A stretch of DNA of 61,540 bases from Russula earlei (lineage: Eukaryota; Basidiomycota; Agaricomycetes; Russulales; Russulaceae), in NCBI GenBank assembly GCA_025769875.1, contig JAGFNK010000317.1:1-61540 (forward strand), read 5' to 3'. The notes under the pieces were generated by a model, which was not told the DNA's origin, did no database searches, and worked only from the letters and a program-made list of their open reading frames with translations. Positions 22,965-34,387 of the stretch are shown here, in pieces (position 1 is the stretch's first letter; every line of letters starts with the position of its first letter). The position numbers were made by a program, and so were the translations under genes.

Positions 22965-24037
22965 ATGGCGACTGACTTCTGGGCAAGCTCACACAAGTAA
23001 GCTCCATCCTCAATGCCCTATATTCTGATCCTGTTCAAACCTTTCTCATTGATGCAAATGCTGGATAGTGGATCGTGCCATGCTCAAGCAAGCACAGAGC
23101 AAGGACTTCAATATGTCAAGTCCACAGATCACATCAACTTTCTAAACATCTACTCTGCAAACTGTATGCATCCCATCTTCCTACACATTCTCCATTTCAG
23201 CAGCTTATGCCATGCCTTCCCCCACCAGTCATTGTGATGTTAGGCAAACCCTTGATGCTGCATCAGTGTGTGATCACCACCACCATGGTCTTTTTCAGGT
23301 GGTTCTACATCAAAAACTTGTACTGCAAGATGGACCCCTTCATGGTGATAGCCATGTGCTGCTATGTTGCCACAAAGGCAGTAGAATCCCCTGTCCATAT
23401 CAAGAATATTGTCTCTGAATCACACCTTATGTTCGGCTATACATAGTGGGTTTTTAGATTGACTTCATCTTGCTGACCAATCATCACTCAATCACATGAC
23501 CAGAGGTGTATGGCATCAAGAACTTTCCCTTGGACAACTTGAAGCTCGCAGAGATGGAGTTCTATCTCATGAGCAACCTTGAATGTACCTCATCATGTTC
23601 CATCTGTACTGCACCCTCCTCACTCTATGTGGGAGAGAAGTGGCACATGCAGTCATCTCTGAAGCAGGAGAGGTTGGGGTTGGCTTCGACAATGGCTCAC
23701 GATACTGGCGCACCAGCAAGGTTGAGCTCAGGGAAGGGCCCCTACAAACAACATGGCATGTCCTCATCCCCTACTCCTCCCTCCCCACTCTCCAAACTGC
23801 AAAGAAAACTGACCGAACATTGTGTGTTTGAACTTTGAAAGGCTCATCATCAACAGCATGTACTGTGAGCTCTACCTCCTCTACCCACAACACATGATCA
23901 CCATCGCCACAATCTACCTCACACTCATGCTGAGTGACAAGATGCATGACGCAATCCAAGCACAATCTGCAGTGCCCGCACCCCCTCCCCACTGCTCCTT
24001 GCACACGAACACTGGCAGCGTGCACCAAAAGCCCATG
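22965..24037 (+). pseudogene. SSN8: c-type cyclin (SSN8-like) pseudogene, introns retained, 3' end cut by element G
   Basis: Begins ATG with MATDFWASSHK, the characteristic cyclin C start, followed by an intron from GTAAGCTCC. The next exon reads WIVDRAMLKQAQSKD and INFLNIYSAN. An intron GTATGCATCC...TTTCAG follows, then VFFRWFYIKNLYCKMDPF, CCYVATKAVESPVHIKN, YGIKNFPLDNLKLAEMEFYL, YCTLLTLCGREV and LLYPQHMITIATIYLTLML. Gene order and introns show a DNA-level duplicate, not a retrocopy. Arg-to-Trp, Arg-to-Cys and Glu-to-Lys changes are C-to-T type; the first acceptor CAG reads CAA and frames shift. The LTR of G starts at 24038 and removes the rest. The gene symbol refers to the presumed parent. 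Confidence 0.75.
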
Positions 24038-24865
24038 TGTCAAGACACGTACTGCTGATCACTAAGGACTCAGGAGCAGGTGGGCAAGGGTTGGAACAGA
24101 TGGTACGCGGCGAAGGCAGCGTTGAACAGGAGGACGAGCCAAACGACGAGGAGGTACCAGATAGGGACTGGTAGGTGTTGCAAGAGACAAAGGCGAAGGC
24201 TAGAGGCCAGTGTAGCGAGGGGCTTTAAACAAGGCGGTCGTTGAAGAGTACCTTGAAGACGAGAGTGGACTTTAAACTGAGCAGTCGCAGGGGAGTACCC
24301 AGGAGGATGAGAGTATCACAAATGGACAGTCTGACGACTGCCATGCTTCATTGGGGCTTATATACAGTGTACAGGGTCGATTACAAAGAACTGGGACTAT
24401 TCTAGACTCTCTGTTACCATCCAATAGGACTACAGAGGCATAAACTTGCTTGTGTCAAGTTTCAGGCTTACTGAGCACATTACTGATCATTGAGGAATGA
24501 TGACATCATTATGATGTCACTGTGGAGCGCTTAGTGAGCCTATGAGGTCACTGTGGAGTTGCTCAGTCAGCCATGATGTCATTGGAGCCTTGATGATGTC
24601 AGATGATTTATGCAACAGTTTCTAAGAGTTTGTGCCACTGTTTTGGGTCCTTGGTGGCTGAGTGGCCATGTGGCTGCCACGCGATGATTACCCGATTAGG
24701 AAACGGGTGCCTGGTCGTGTTATAGTGCCTTTGCAATAGCGATATCTTGAACCGCAGGAGGGATAGCCCAGAAAATGGAAGGGAGTCGGCAATGCAAAGT
24801 GAGAGAGGTCTCTCTTGAGTGAAATAGGACAATCTATGGCCAGGACCTGGCCTTGGTTCGTAACA
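24038..24865 (-). repeat. 3' LTR of gypsy element G (D2), 828 bp
   Basis: TGTCAAGACACG...GGTTCGTAACA on the plus strand. The adjoining internal end reads AAGAGGGGATGAA on the minus strand, a polypurine tract, which makes this a 3' LTR. It has a TATA-like TATATAAG and a near-palindrome TGACATCATTATGATGTCA at 24501-24519. Confidence 0.88.
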
Positions 24866-25112
24866 TTCATCCCCTCTTTATAGACTTTTTGCTCCTGCAA
24901 CGGTAGGAACTTGTTTCTTTGGAAGGTGGAGTAGTTTGCATATGAGAAGTCAAAGTCTGTTCGTTTGTGGGGAATTCTTTCTTGTTCTATGGATTGCTTT
25001 GGGGATAGCTGTAGTCGATTGAGTGCATGTGATTGCAGGGGTTCTCTGAAAAGTTCGTTGGTAACAAGGATAAAGATAGTCATCAACAGAGGTCATGATG
25101 AGAGTTGTTGGT

Positions 25113-25405
25113 TTAGGGGTCACTCCTGGTGGGAATCGTTTTAAGCGCCTTCGGATATTTTCGATGGAAGTCTTTAACAAGTAATTGCGCTTTTGATAGG
25201 TTAGATGCTGGTTCCCAAGTGTTTTCTGCGGCAGTGTAACCTTTCCATTTAACTAGGTATTGGATCCCTTTGCGGTTTGGGGAGAGCTGAGAGTTTAAGA
25301 TCTGTTCTACTTCATATTGTTCTTCTCCTTTAACTAGTATTGGTGGCGGGTTTGAGAAGTTAGGACCATGGGCAGTGGTTTCTTTGTAAGGTTTAATCAG
25401 GGAAT
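25113..25405 (-). pseudogene. Element G chromodomain (C-terminus of pol)
   Basis: The translation contains YEVEQILNSQLSP and YLVKWKGYTAAENTWEP, a classic chromodomain core with aromatic cage residues Y, W and the ENTWEP motif. Chromodomains of chromoviruses steer integration to methylated-histone chromatin. It is separated from the integrase core by solo LTR A3; the frame ends at 25113. Confidence 0.88.
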
Positions 25406-26366
25406 TGTCAAGACTCACTGTTGAACTATCCAGTTCAAGAGCGAGGGATAAGCTCGAAGACGAGTCGATAGACGTCCAAGACCGCGTGGGCAAGGAGTAG
25501 AACCCAGAGGAGCAACAAATACCAGAGAGGTATTGTTACTGTGAGAGTAGAACAATCACGCAGGGAAGAGGCCAGGATAGTCACAAGGGGATGGTCCTTA
25601 AAGGAGTATCCCAGGAATGGAGAGTGCCGTAAACAAGTGGACAGTCTGAGGACTGTCCGCTACTTTATTGAGCGCTTATATACTACAAGAGAGCTGCTAA
25701 ATAGGGAACAAGTCATAACCTTGTTATCAAGCACAATAGAGTGATGAGTAAGAAGTCGGAGGACGCTTACTGAGCATGCTCAGTCATGCTCAGTAAGCTG
25801 CTGAGTAAGAAGCTTCCCTTGATGAGTAAGAGTTTCCATTGTCCACGTGTTCACTGTTTTAGTACACGTGCAAGCACCTGATTCATTTCCTGTTAGTTAG
25901 TTTAGGGCCGGTCATTTGAGGACTTGTAGTTTGGTTATGGAATAGTGTTATCTTATAAGGCCCTTATATAGTTCTATTAGGGTCCCTAGAGTCGACCCTA
26001 ATACTTTTATTAAGGTCCTTAGTGTTGCCTTATAGTTCGTTCTATAGTTATTAGAGTTGGTCTAATAACGCGTTGTAGGGCCTTTGATACTAGGTTAGTA
26101 CCTATTGTAGAGTTCCTAGGGTCATTCCAAAGGGTCCTTAGGAAGGCTCTAATACTGTCCTTAGTTGCTAGAAGGGTTGCCTTTAAGTGGGGCTTGCTGT
26201 ATGTCGATTGTGCCGAGAATCGCTCGCGCAACAATGCGCGCGCGATATTGTGGACACCTCTACTCACCCCTTTTGCTCGTGTGAACAGGGTGGCATCATA
26301 GAGGCTGGGTTTCCTCCTATAAGGAAGGGTCCTTCAAGGGCCCTCTCCGGGGAATGGTTCATGACA
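25406..26366 (-). mobile_element. Solo LTR, family A (A3), 961 bp
   Basis: TGTCAAGACTC...GGTTCATGACA on the plus strand, with perfect TSD GGAAT (25401-25405, 26367-26371). It inserted between integrase and chromodomain of G. The CpG-rich core (CGCGCGCG near 26238) is intact, so it is as young as A1. Confidence 0.93.
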
Positions 26367-26371
26367 GGAAT

Positions 26372-27157
26372 GGTGAAAGACTGGGTGTATCTTCCAGGAC
26401 TTTGGTAGCTCAAGGCGAACATTTACTGGATAGGCAGTGATGACTTTGAATGGTCCATAGCGTCGAGGGGCTAGCTTTCCTTTTGGGTGAGTGGTTCGTA
26501 GATTTGTGGCTTCCAACCATACTTGATCCCCTTCTTTAAAATGAAATGTGGAGGTTTGGGGTCCTGATTGCTTCATGATCTCAGCTGCTTGGTTCAGGGA
26601 GGCAGCTACTTCTTCTCTGAGTTGGTCTAGTCTTGTTAGTCTTTCTTGGATTGAAGGGAACTTTGATGCAAAAGCAAGGGGCGGAGCAAATGTTGGGTTA
26701 AAGCCATACCAGACCTCAAAAGGGGGTTTGTTTGTAGCACTGTGTTGTCTGGGATTATGTGCAAACTCCATAAAGGGAATTAGTTCTGCCCAATTGTCCG
26801 CTTGGTGGTTGCAAAATATTCGTAGGTATTGTTCTAGTTCTTGGTTAACTCGTTCTGTTTCTCCATCTGTTTGAGGGTGATATGCCGTGCTCAATGATAC
26901 CTTGACATTTAATTTCTTCCATAGTTCTTGAGTGACTTTTGCTGCGAATTGAGGGCCTCTGTCTGATATTATTTGTGTTGGGAGGCCTACTCTTCTCCAG
27001 ACATTGTTCATGATTAGTGTTGCTGTTTCATCTGCTGTGATTGTCTTGTGGCAGGGGGTAATGATTATTGCTTTGCTGAACCGATCTACCACGACTAGGA
27101 GGCTGTCAAAGCCTTGTGAAATTGGTAGGTCCGTGATAAAGTCCATGGTAATGCTCT
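26372..27157 (-). pseudogene. Element G integrase core
   Basis: This segment shows MDFITDLP (first catalytic Asp), IISDRGPQFAA (second Asp) and STAYHPQTDGETERVNQELE (catalytic Glu), the D,D-35-E triad of Ty3/gypsy integrase. It is followed by FEVWYGFNP and the GPY-type region EGDQVWLEATNL and RRYGPFKVI. The N-terminal part is on the far side of element F (34999 onward), and the C-terminal chromodomain is beyond A3. The frame inside this segment is clean. Confidence 0.92.
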
Positions 27158-27162
27158 TCCAT

Positions 27163-27768
27163 TGTTGTAAACTACCCCTTTGTCGGTTCGTCCATTGTTG
27201 TTTCTTCTTTTGTTATCCTTGTCTCCGTGGTTACTGTTTCATCCCTTGATGGTGATCCCCTATTGTTTCACCTATTGTGTTTCACTTGTTGTGTTTCATC
27301 TATTGTGTTTCACTTATTGTCGAGTTACTTTTGCTATTGGTTTACCTTTATCTATTGTTCTGCTTATGGTACTGTACAGCCTCGCCACATACAGTATTTA
27401 AGCGCCTGTAAAAGCTGGGGAATGCCCCAAGCTTAGCTTTGTCCCATTCCCTGTCGCATCCCTTGCCCTATACTCTCTCTCAATCACAACTTGCTTGTGC
27501 TGGCCTATACTCTGCTTAACCTAAGCACACCTCAAGGAACCCTTGTGTTCCTCTTCCTCCTCTGCCTCTCTCTCATCGTCCTCCTCTTCTGTGAAACCAG
27601 GAGATCGACTCTGTCTGCGGACTGAGTCATTGTCTGACTCAGCCTTGAGACGCTAAAACTCCCAACCGGTCTCTTTGAGCCGGCCCCACTGAACCCTTGA
27701 ACCAAGTCACAGGGACTTGGCCCCACCGAACCTTGAGCTAACGCTCTAACGGCCGCGACGCCGTAACA
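27163..27768 (+). repeat. 5' LTR of element F
   Basis: TGTTGTAAACTACC...GACGCCGTAACA, with a TATA-like GTATTTAAGCG near 27397. CpGs are retained throughout, in contrast to the old F solo LTR at 9675-10267. Confidence 0.95.
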
Positions 27769-28250
27769 AGCTAAGCTTTCTACTCCATTCTGGAGATCAA
27801 CCTTGAACTACCATCGAATCGTTGGGTCCGTGTCCAACCTAGACCATCCCCAGACCTTCCCGAACACGTCGTAGAGCTGCCACTTGGGACAGCTTCCATA
27901 CTTTTCTTTGTTACATCACCACTGAAAACAACGAAGAACTACCAGTCGAATTCATCAATAACCGTTGGTTCGAACTACGACTTAGGAGAGGACAACTCTA
28001 CACTCACCTAGACCTAGAACTCCTCAGAAACAGCCTTGGATTAGGCTACTGGAGGGAAAACGACCCCCTCTACGAACCACCATCAGAATCAGAAGCCTCT
28101 TCCACAGAAGGCAACCCCCCTGAACCAGAAAACACTGTTGAAACCCAGACACCCTTTGAATCCCCTGCACTAGAACCAGAGGACCCCCTTGAAAACCAGG
28201 AACCCATCGAAACCTTAGAAATCGACCCACAGAACCCCTCAGAACCCGAT

Positions 28251-29312
28251 ATGGCAGCCCAACCCCAAGTCGCTGCACAACCTCCCCAGATGGCTGCTCA
28301 GGCCCCTCAGATGGCCCCTCAGGCCCCTCAGGTGGCCGCCCAGGCTCCTCCAGTCGTCGTCCCACCCCCTCAAGTAGCTGCTCCAGCACCACAAGGCACC
28401 AATGGATCCCTCAGCGGTAAAGAACCCACTGCCTTCACAGGGGAAAGGAACAAAACAAAAAGATTCATCATGGAATTCAATCTATTTTGGGGTCTCAATG
28501 ATGATAAGGCAGTAATGATCTCCCCTTTCAAACGAACAATGCTGGCTCTCTCCTACATTCAAGGAGAAAAGGTTGAAGAATGGGTCAATTCACAAGCAAA
28601 CGCACTCAGGGATAAAGTAAACAGAGCCCAGAACCCCATTAACAGAATGAACGAAGCATTATGGAATGACTTTGTTACCGACTTTATGTTCAAATTCACT
28701 AACACCGCGGAGAAAGAGGATGCCCAAGCAGCTCTCGCCAAACATACAATGAAGGAGTCCCTTGACGACTACATTTCCACCTTCGAGCAACTTCTGAATA
28801 AAACAGGGTGGCCAGAAACGGACGTAATCGCCATCGAAAGCTTCAAAAATGGCCTAAAAATCGGACTCTACCGCGCAATCCTAAACAGGGACGTCTGGCC
28901 TACCACCCTTCAAGAATGGAAGGAGGAAGCCAGGAGACAACATCGCCGCTTCATCACCATCAGAGAGAAACTCAAAGGAAAAACCACACACCCCCCTTCG
29001 GAACACAGGTCCCATCACCCTGATCGGATGCAAGTGGACGCTGCCAAGTCCAACTTCAAAAAACTCACTGAAGAAGAAAGGAAGCAATTGGCAAAAGAAG
29101 GTCGTTGCTTCCGTTGCCGAGAGAAAGGCCACCTTAGTCGGGAGTGCCCCAAAAATACTAACCCCACAACCTCCAAGGCACGTACTACCGAACCAACCCC
29201 AGAACCACCAAAAGAAGAAGAAGCCTCCACTATGGTGGCCCGCATGAAAACTTTACCAGCGGAGGATAGGGCCAAGCTTTGGGACCTCATCCTCAAAGAG
29301 GATTTTCTCTAG
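28251..29312 (+). CDS. Element F gag (353 aa) with zinc knuckle
   Basis: The first in-frame ATG is at 28251. The open frame extends upstream to about 27825 without an ATG, so a longer product from another start or a lost base is possible. The protein has a Gln/Pro/Ala-rich start with AAQPPQMAAQAPQ repeats, a capsid-like retrotransposon gag domain (residues about 60-240; FIMEFNLFWGLN, YISTFEQLLNKTGWPE), and a CCHC knuckle CFRCREKGHLSRECP. It stops at 29310-29312, directly after a GGATTTT heptamer. It forms the particle shell and packages element RNA. The frame is intact. Confidence 0.88.
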   Translation: MAAQPQVAAQPPQMAAQAPQMAPQAPQVAAQAPPVVVPPPQVAAPAPQGTNGSLSGKEPTAFTGERNKTKRFIMEFNLFWGLNDDKAVMISPFKRTMLALSYIQGEKVEEWVNSQANALRDKVNRAQNPINRMNEALWNDFVTDFMFKFTNTAEKEDAQAALAKHTMKESLDDYISTFEQLLNKTGWPETDVIAIESFKNGLKIGLYRAILNRDVWPTTLQEWKEEARRQHRRFITIREKLKGKTTHPPSEHRSHHPDRMQVDAAKSNFKKLTEEERKQLAKEGRCFRCREKGHLSRECPKNTNPTTSKARTTEPTPEPPKEEEASTMVARMKTLPAEDRAKLWDLILKEDFL

Positions 29313-29341
29313 GCCAAGGTACAACAGTCGGTACTAAGGCC
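29300..29341 (+). promoter_or_regulatory. Candidate -1 ribosomal frameshift site, gag-pol of F
   Basis: GGATTTT at 29300-29306 is in phase with gag (G GAT TTT), two codons before the gag stop. Slipping back one base gives S-L-G-Q-G, which is exactly the frame of the protease. The spacer CTCTA is followed by nested self-complementary GGCC (29312-29315) and GTAC with GTAC and GGCC (to 29341), which can fold into a stem-loop. Known -1 sites follow X XXY YYZ, and GGAUUUA works in a retroviral pro-pol junction. Confidence 0.65.
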
Positions 29342-32300
29342 CAAATAGATACCATTGTCCAACATAAGGAAAACTCAATGAAAGTACCTTTTATGATCAC
29401 GACAAATGGAAAGACTGGCCAAGCGCTCCTAGACAGTGGAGCAACAGAGAACTTCATCAGCCAAGGAATTGTGGGAAAGCTACAAATCCCACTCCGAACC
29501 CTCAGAACCCCCAGACCAATCATTAATGTGGACGGCACCAACAACCAAGGAGGAGCACTAACCCATTATGCCCACATGACCGTACGTCACGGACCCACCA
29601 CCCGGCTTCTCACCTTCTATGTTACCAACCTGGGAGAAGATAGAATGATCCTCGGATACCCCTTTTTAAAAACAATCAACCCCCTCATCAACTGGAGCAC
29701 TGGCCGTCTAAGAAACCACCTAGGGGTTCTTCTCACTCCCGTGTCCATAGCCAACCCACCCAAAATTCGACTTGCACAAATAAGAACGATCACCATTCCC
29801 CCAGAATACTTACGACACCAGAAGGTTTTCTCAGAAGAAGCAGCCAAACGACTCCCACCCAGTCGAGGAGAACTCGACTTCAGAATTACCCTAAAACCCG
29901 ACGCCCCCAAATTCCTTGATTGCCGAACTTACCCACTCCCCCAGAATGAGAAACAAGAATTGTCAAGACAAATACAAGAAGACCTAGCCAAAGGTTTCAT
30001 CAAAGATGGCGTCTCAGACTTTGTATCCCCTGTCTTCTTTGTCCAAAAAAAGGATGGCACCGCTCCACGGATGGTAGGTTGATTACCGAAAACTCAATAA
30101 CGCCACAGTTCCCGATTACCATGCCTTACCTAACATGGAAGAACAACTACACCGACTAAGGGGCAAAACCACCTTCAGCAAATTCGACGTCCGAGCTGGC
30201 TACAATAACATTCTGATCCACCCTGAAGACCGACACAAAGGCGCCTTTAAAACTCAATTTGGTACCTTCATCCCCATGGTAATGGGCTTCGGCTTTACCA
30301 ATGCCCCAGCTGCCTTCCAAGCGAGCAATGAACCATACCCTCCGACCTTGGCTTTTAAAATACCCAGAGAATACCTGCAACTATCTAGACGACGTAGCAA
30401 TAGCCACAGGGGCGGGAGAAGAGCTCCTTCACCAACAAATCACACACGAATTCCTTGACCTGCTTGAAAGAGATTCCTATTTCCTAAAGGCGTCAAAATG
30501 TGCCTTTGAACGACACGAAATTGATTTCCTGGGTTTTCGGATCAATCCAAGGAACCCTCAAAATTGACCCAGTCAAAATGGACGGCCTCAAAAACTGGCC
30601 AAGACCCCCCAACAATCTGAAACAGGTACAACAAATCATGGGCGCCCTCAATTATCAACGACCATTCATCCGAGACTTCGCGAAAATAGCTCGCCCCATT
30701 TTTTCTACAATCAAGAAAGGAACCCCCTTTTTCTGGACACCAGAAGCAACCACAGCCCTAGAAACCTGATAGCAGCGATCTGCGACGACCCTGAACTTTA
30801 TACTGCCAACCCCGACCTCCCATACGAATTAGAAACCGATGCCTCACAGTTTGCCACCGGAGCTGTCCTCTTTCAAAAAGATCAAAGAGGAAAAAGAAAA
30901 ATGATCGGGAATATGTCACACGCAGTTCAACGAAGCAGAAAGGAACTACCCAGTCTGGGATAGGGAGTTCCTAGCTCTGATCCTTGCACTCCAACACTGG
31001 AGATACCTATTAGTTGGAACTAAACACCCCATCAAAATTTTCACGGACCATGCTAACTTGGCTCACTACCGACTCCCCCACAAAATCAACCGAAGGATTG
31101 CTGGGTACATCTCAACACTCGCGGATTATCACTTCGAAATCCACCACAAACCCGGAGTCTCCAATCGTGCGGACGCCCTCTCTCGACGACCTGACCACAA
31201 TGATGGGTCGGGAGACAACCAGAACACCACAGCACTCCCTGACAAACTTTTTATTCGCACGCTCCACACTGAGGACCTTTATGAACAAGTACTAACCGAA
31301 CAAAGAAAAAGAAAGTCAGATCTCCTCATGTGGAAGGTCAAACACGGTCTTCAAGAAGAAGAAGATGCACTATTCAAAGATGGAAAATTGGTGGTGCCAT
31401 ATCAAGAACCCCTCCTTACGAAAATTCTACATACCTATCATGACAGTATCCTCGGCTGGGCACACAGGAAACGCCCGAACCCTGTATTCAATTCAAGAAT
31501 CCTTCTGGTGGCCAAAAATGGCTTACTTTATCAGGGACTACATCCGAGGCTGCGCCACTTGTCAAGCCAACAAGACTTCCACACATCCAACTTCGTCCCC
31601 CAATTTATCCGATTCCCCCTGAGTTCCAAAAACCGTTCCAAACCTTAGCAATCGACTGGATCGTCGATCTCCCATTGTCAGAAGAATGTAACACTATCAT
31701 GACCATCACCGACCACGACTCTACCAAAGCGGCAATATTCATACCATGTCGTAAAGACATGGGGACCCTAGCAATGGCCAAATTGTTTTTACGACATGCC
31801 TTCCCTTGGACTGGGGTCCCCTCCAAGATCGTTTCCGATCGTGATCCTCGCTTTACCTCCGACCTGTTCAAAGAAGTTTCCCGAATCCTCGGGATCAATC
31901 AAAACTTAAGCACTGCCTACCACCCTCAAACTGATGGACAATCAGAAAGAACAAACCAGACCCTGGAAATGTATCTGCGCATCTACACAGGAGAGAAACA
32001 GGAAGAATGGGCGCACTGGCTCCCCATAGCCCAATACCACTTTAACGCCCACAAGTCTACTACCACCAAAAAAACCCCCTATGAACTCCTCATCGGGTTT
32101 AACCCTCAAGGACTCGGCACCCAGCTCAAGTCCAAGTTCCCCGGAATCCAAGAACGACTCCAAGCATTAAAAGACATGAGGGAATCTGCACAAGAGGCAA
32201 TGAAAAAGGCACAGAATAATTGGATCAAGGAAACCAAATTCAAGGGTTTCGAAGAAGGACAGAAGGTTTGGTTGGAAGGCACTAACTTAAAAACTCCCCA

Positions 32301-33394
32301 TCAGTTTCATAAGTTCCGCCCCAAACGATTCGGCCCTTTTATCATTACCAAACGAATCTCCCACATTCGTTTATCAACTCCAATTACCGCCCCAATGGAA
32401 CATCCACAACGTGTTTCATGCCTCCCTCTTATCTCCAGTCACAGAAACAGCCGAACATGGACCAAACTTCCCTGAGCCACCACCTGACCTTATCTCGGGA
32501 GAATATGAAGTCGAGAAAATTACCGCTCAACGTCTCCATAGAAACCGCCTCCAATACAGGGTCCGGTGGAAAGGGTATTCCGCAGCAGAAGATACCTGGG
32601 AACCTCTCTCAAACCTTAAAAACGCTCAGGATGCCATCACCATGTTTCACCTCCAGCAACAACCCACCAAACTCCGTACCATGACCACCACTAATTCTGA
32701 CCCCGCAGAATCCCATCACTCAGACGAGAGTCTGGACGACTTAGAACATCAATTCCAAACACTTACGATACAACAACGTACATTACTCCCCCGAATTAAC
32801 TCACGTAACCCCCCTTCTTATTCCGTTAACGACCCCGCTATCCCCGACCGTGGATATACAATTTTCAATTTAGCCGCCAGAGAACAACTCTTTTCCGGAA
32901 TCCTTTCTCCTGGCGACTTCCGCGGTTTTCAATTACTTATGACGGACCCCCGTTTCTCTGAGTTTCATTTACCCATACGAAGAGCAGTACTTACAGATTT
33001 AGTATGGAACCACATCACACGATCAGCCTACATAAATACCCCCACTCCTTCCGAGTGGTCAGCCTGGCACCACGAACACGCTACCTCTACATACAACACC
33101 CCAATGTCCTCCCCCGTCTCTAGCTCATCCCCTCTCCCTATCCTTACCCCTTCCCCCACCATCAAACAGGAACCCCTCTCACCCAAAGTCATTCAACACA
33201 TCATCGACCAACGAACCTTCGTCGTCCCAGACGAGACCGAGGTCCAAGACCTGGCGGCTACCCTCAACCCACTCGCCATCCGAGAAGGAACACCCTCGCC
33301 AACCCCGACCGAAGTGGACCCCACTCACCCTGGCCCCCCGTGGTTTGTTTACGAACCTTACACGCATGTTCCCCCCTTTTTACATTCACATTAA
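29306..33394 (+). pseudogene. Element F pol: protease, RT, RNase H, integrase, chromodomain
   Basis: In order: aspartic protease (LLDSGATENFIS), reverse transcriptase (FFVQKKDGTAPRM, FSKFDVRAGYNNI, YLDDVAIATG), RNase H (ETDASQFATGAVL, FTDHANLAHY), integrase zinc region (ESFWWPKMAYFIRDY, CATCQANK), integrase core (AIDWIVDLPLS, IVSDRDPRFTSD, STAYHPQTDGQSERTNQ) and chromodomain (YRVRWKGYSAAEDTWEP). A ~230-residue tail follows. The frame is broken by single-base changes near 30076, 30321, 30545, 30765, 30910, 31454, 31603 and 32368; most look like one extra base. All key catalytic residues are present. Confidence 0.9.
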
Positions 33395-34357
33395 TGGGCG
33401 AAAACGCCTATTACCTTACTTACGTATCGCCTTATATAACGACGAACCCATGCTTCTAGGGACTATGGGTCGAGGAGAACCCACTTATGGAGAAAAGCTC
33501 ATCGCCCGGCCCGTTGTCTCTGCCCCTCATCCCTCTGTCTCTGCCTCTGACCTCCGCCTCCTCATTGAGGACCACCCCTTCCATTTTGATGCTGCCCAAG
33601 CCCTCGAAAACCTCCATGACCCCGGTGCTCTTGCCGACGTCTACCGTCTCCGTACCAGCTCTTTCAAGTTGAAAGTTTTGGAGGGCAAGCGCGCCTCTAT
33701 CCAAGGGGCTCTAAGCGTCCTTCAAGGGCAACTCGCTGATCGACTCCATGAAATCCAGTCCCACACTAAAGAAGTCGCCGCCATCCGCAGTCGCCTTCGG
33801 GCCAACAACACTTCCGTCCGAGTTCGCCATCAACTCGATAACTTGATGACTGATGGGGGGCTCACCCGTGACACTGGACCATATTACTCACTGGCAGGGA
33901 GCTACGACAAGATTGAGGACTCAAAGAGCCATCCACTTCCCCTTCACCGTCCATTCACCCCCCTCTCTCCCTGACCCCTCCACTCCAGTACCTCCCTCCC
34001 CGTGTCGTTGACCAGTCCCAAAACGACGCCCCCATGGGGTCACCCTCCCACTTCCCTCAAATGTTCTCTGATGACGCCAGTACCCCCAACATCCCTCTCA
34101 CCCCCGCACGAATGACTAAAGCACAGCGTCACCAACTTCAGAAACGGCAGCACATCTGCAAACATTGCAACACCAGGGGGCACTGGAACAAGGACTGTAA
34201 CAGACCTCATACTAATTGCAGTGGACAAGTGGATTGCATCCTCAGGAGGACCCACCGGAGCTACAGGGGTTTCTGCCCTAGAGCCATGGGACCCCAGAGC
34301 ACGTGGCCAGAGGTCGAGGGCGACGAACTCCGTGAGTCGGGCCCTGAGACCGATTAG
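33345..34357 (+). pseudogene. Element F 3' open frames with coiled coil and second CCHC knuckle
   Basis: After the chromodomain tail, coding continues (single-base shift near 33378) with FYIHINGRKRLLPYLRIALY and a Leu/Ala/Glu-rich, probably coiled-coil stretch (LKVLEGKRASIQGALSVLQ). After another shift near 33925 comes a Pro/Ser-rich region. At 34157-34198 there is a zinc knuckle CKHCNTRGHWNKDC (C-x2-C-x4-H-x4-C). The last frame ends at 34357, 31 bp before the 3' LTR. A nucleic-acid-binding knuckle at this place is unusual, since gag already has one. It could be a pol C-terminal extension or a separate protein. No signal peptide or membrane segment is seen, so it is not envelope-like. Confidence 0.6.
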
Positions 34358-34387
34358 TTCGGAGAACTAAGCATGAGGGGGGCATGA

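Noticed and set aside
33345..34357. Envelope-like gene in element F
   Set aside because: No signal peptide, hydrophobic segment or fusion-like region is visible; a zinc knuckle and coiled coil are present instead.
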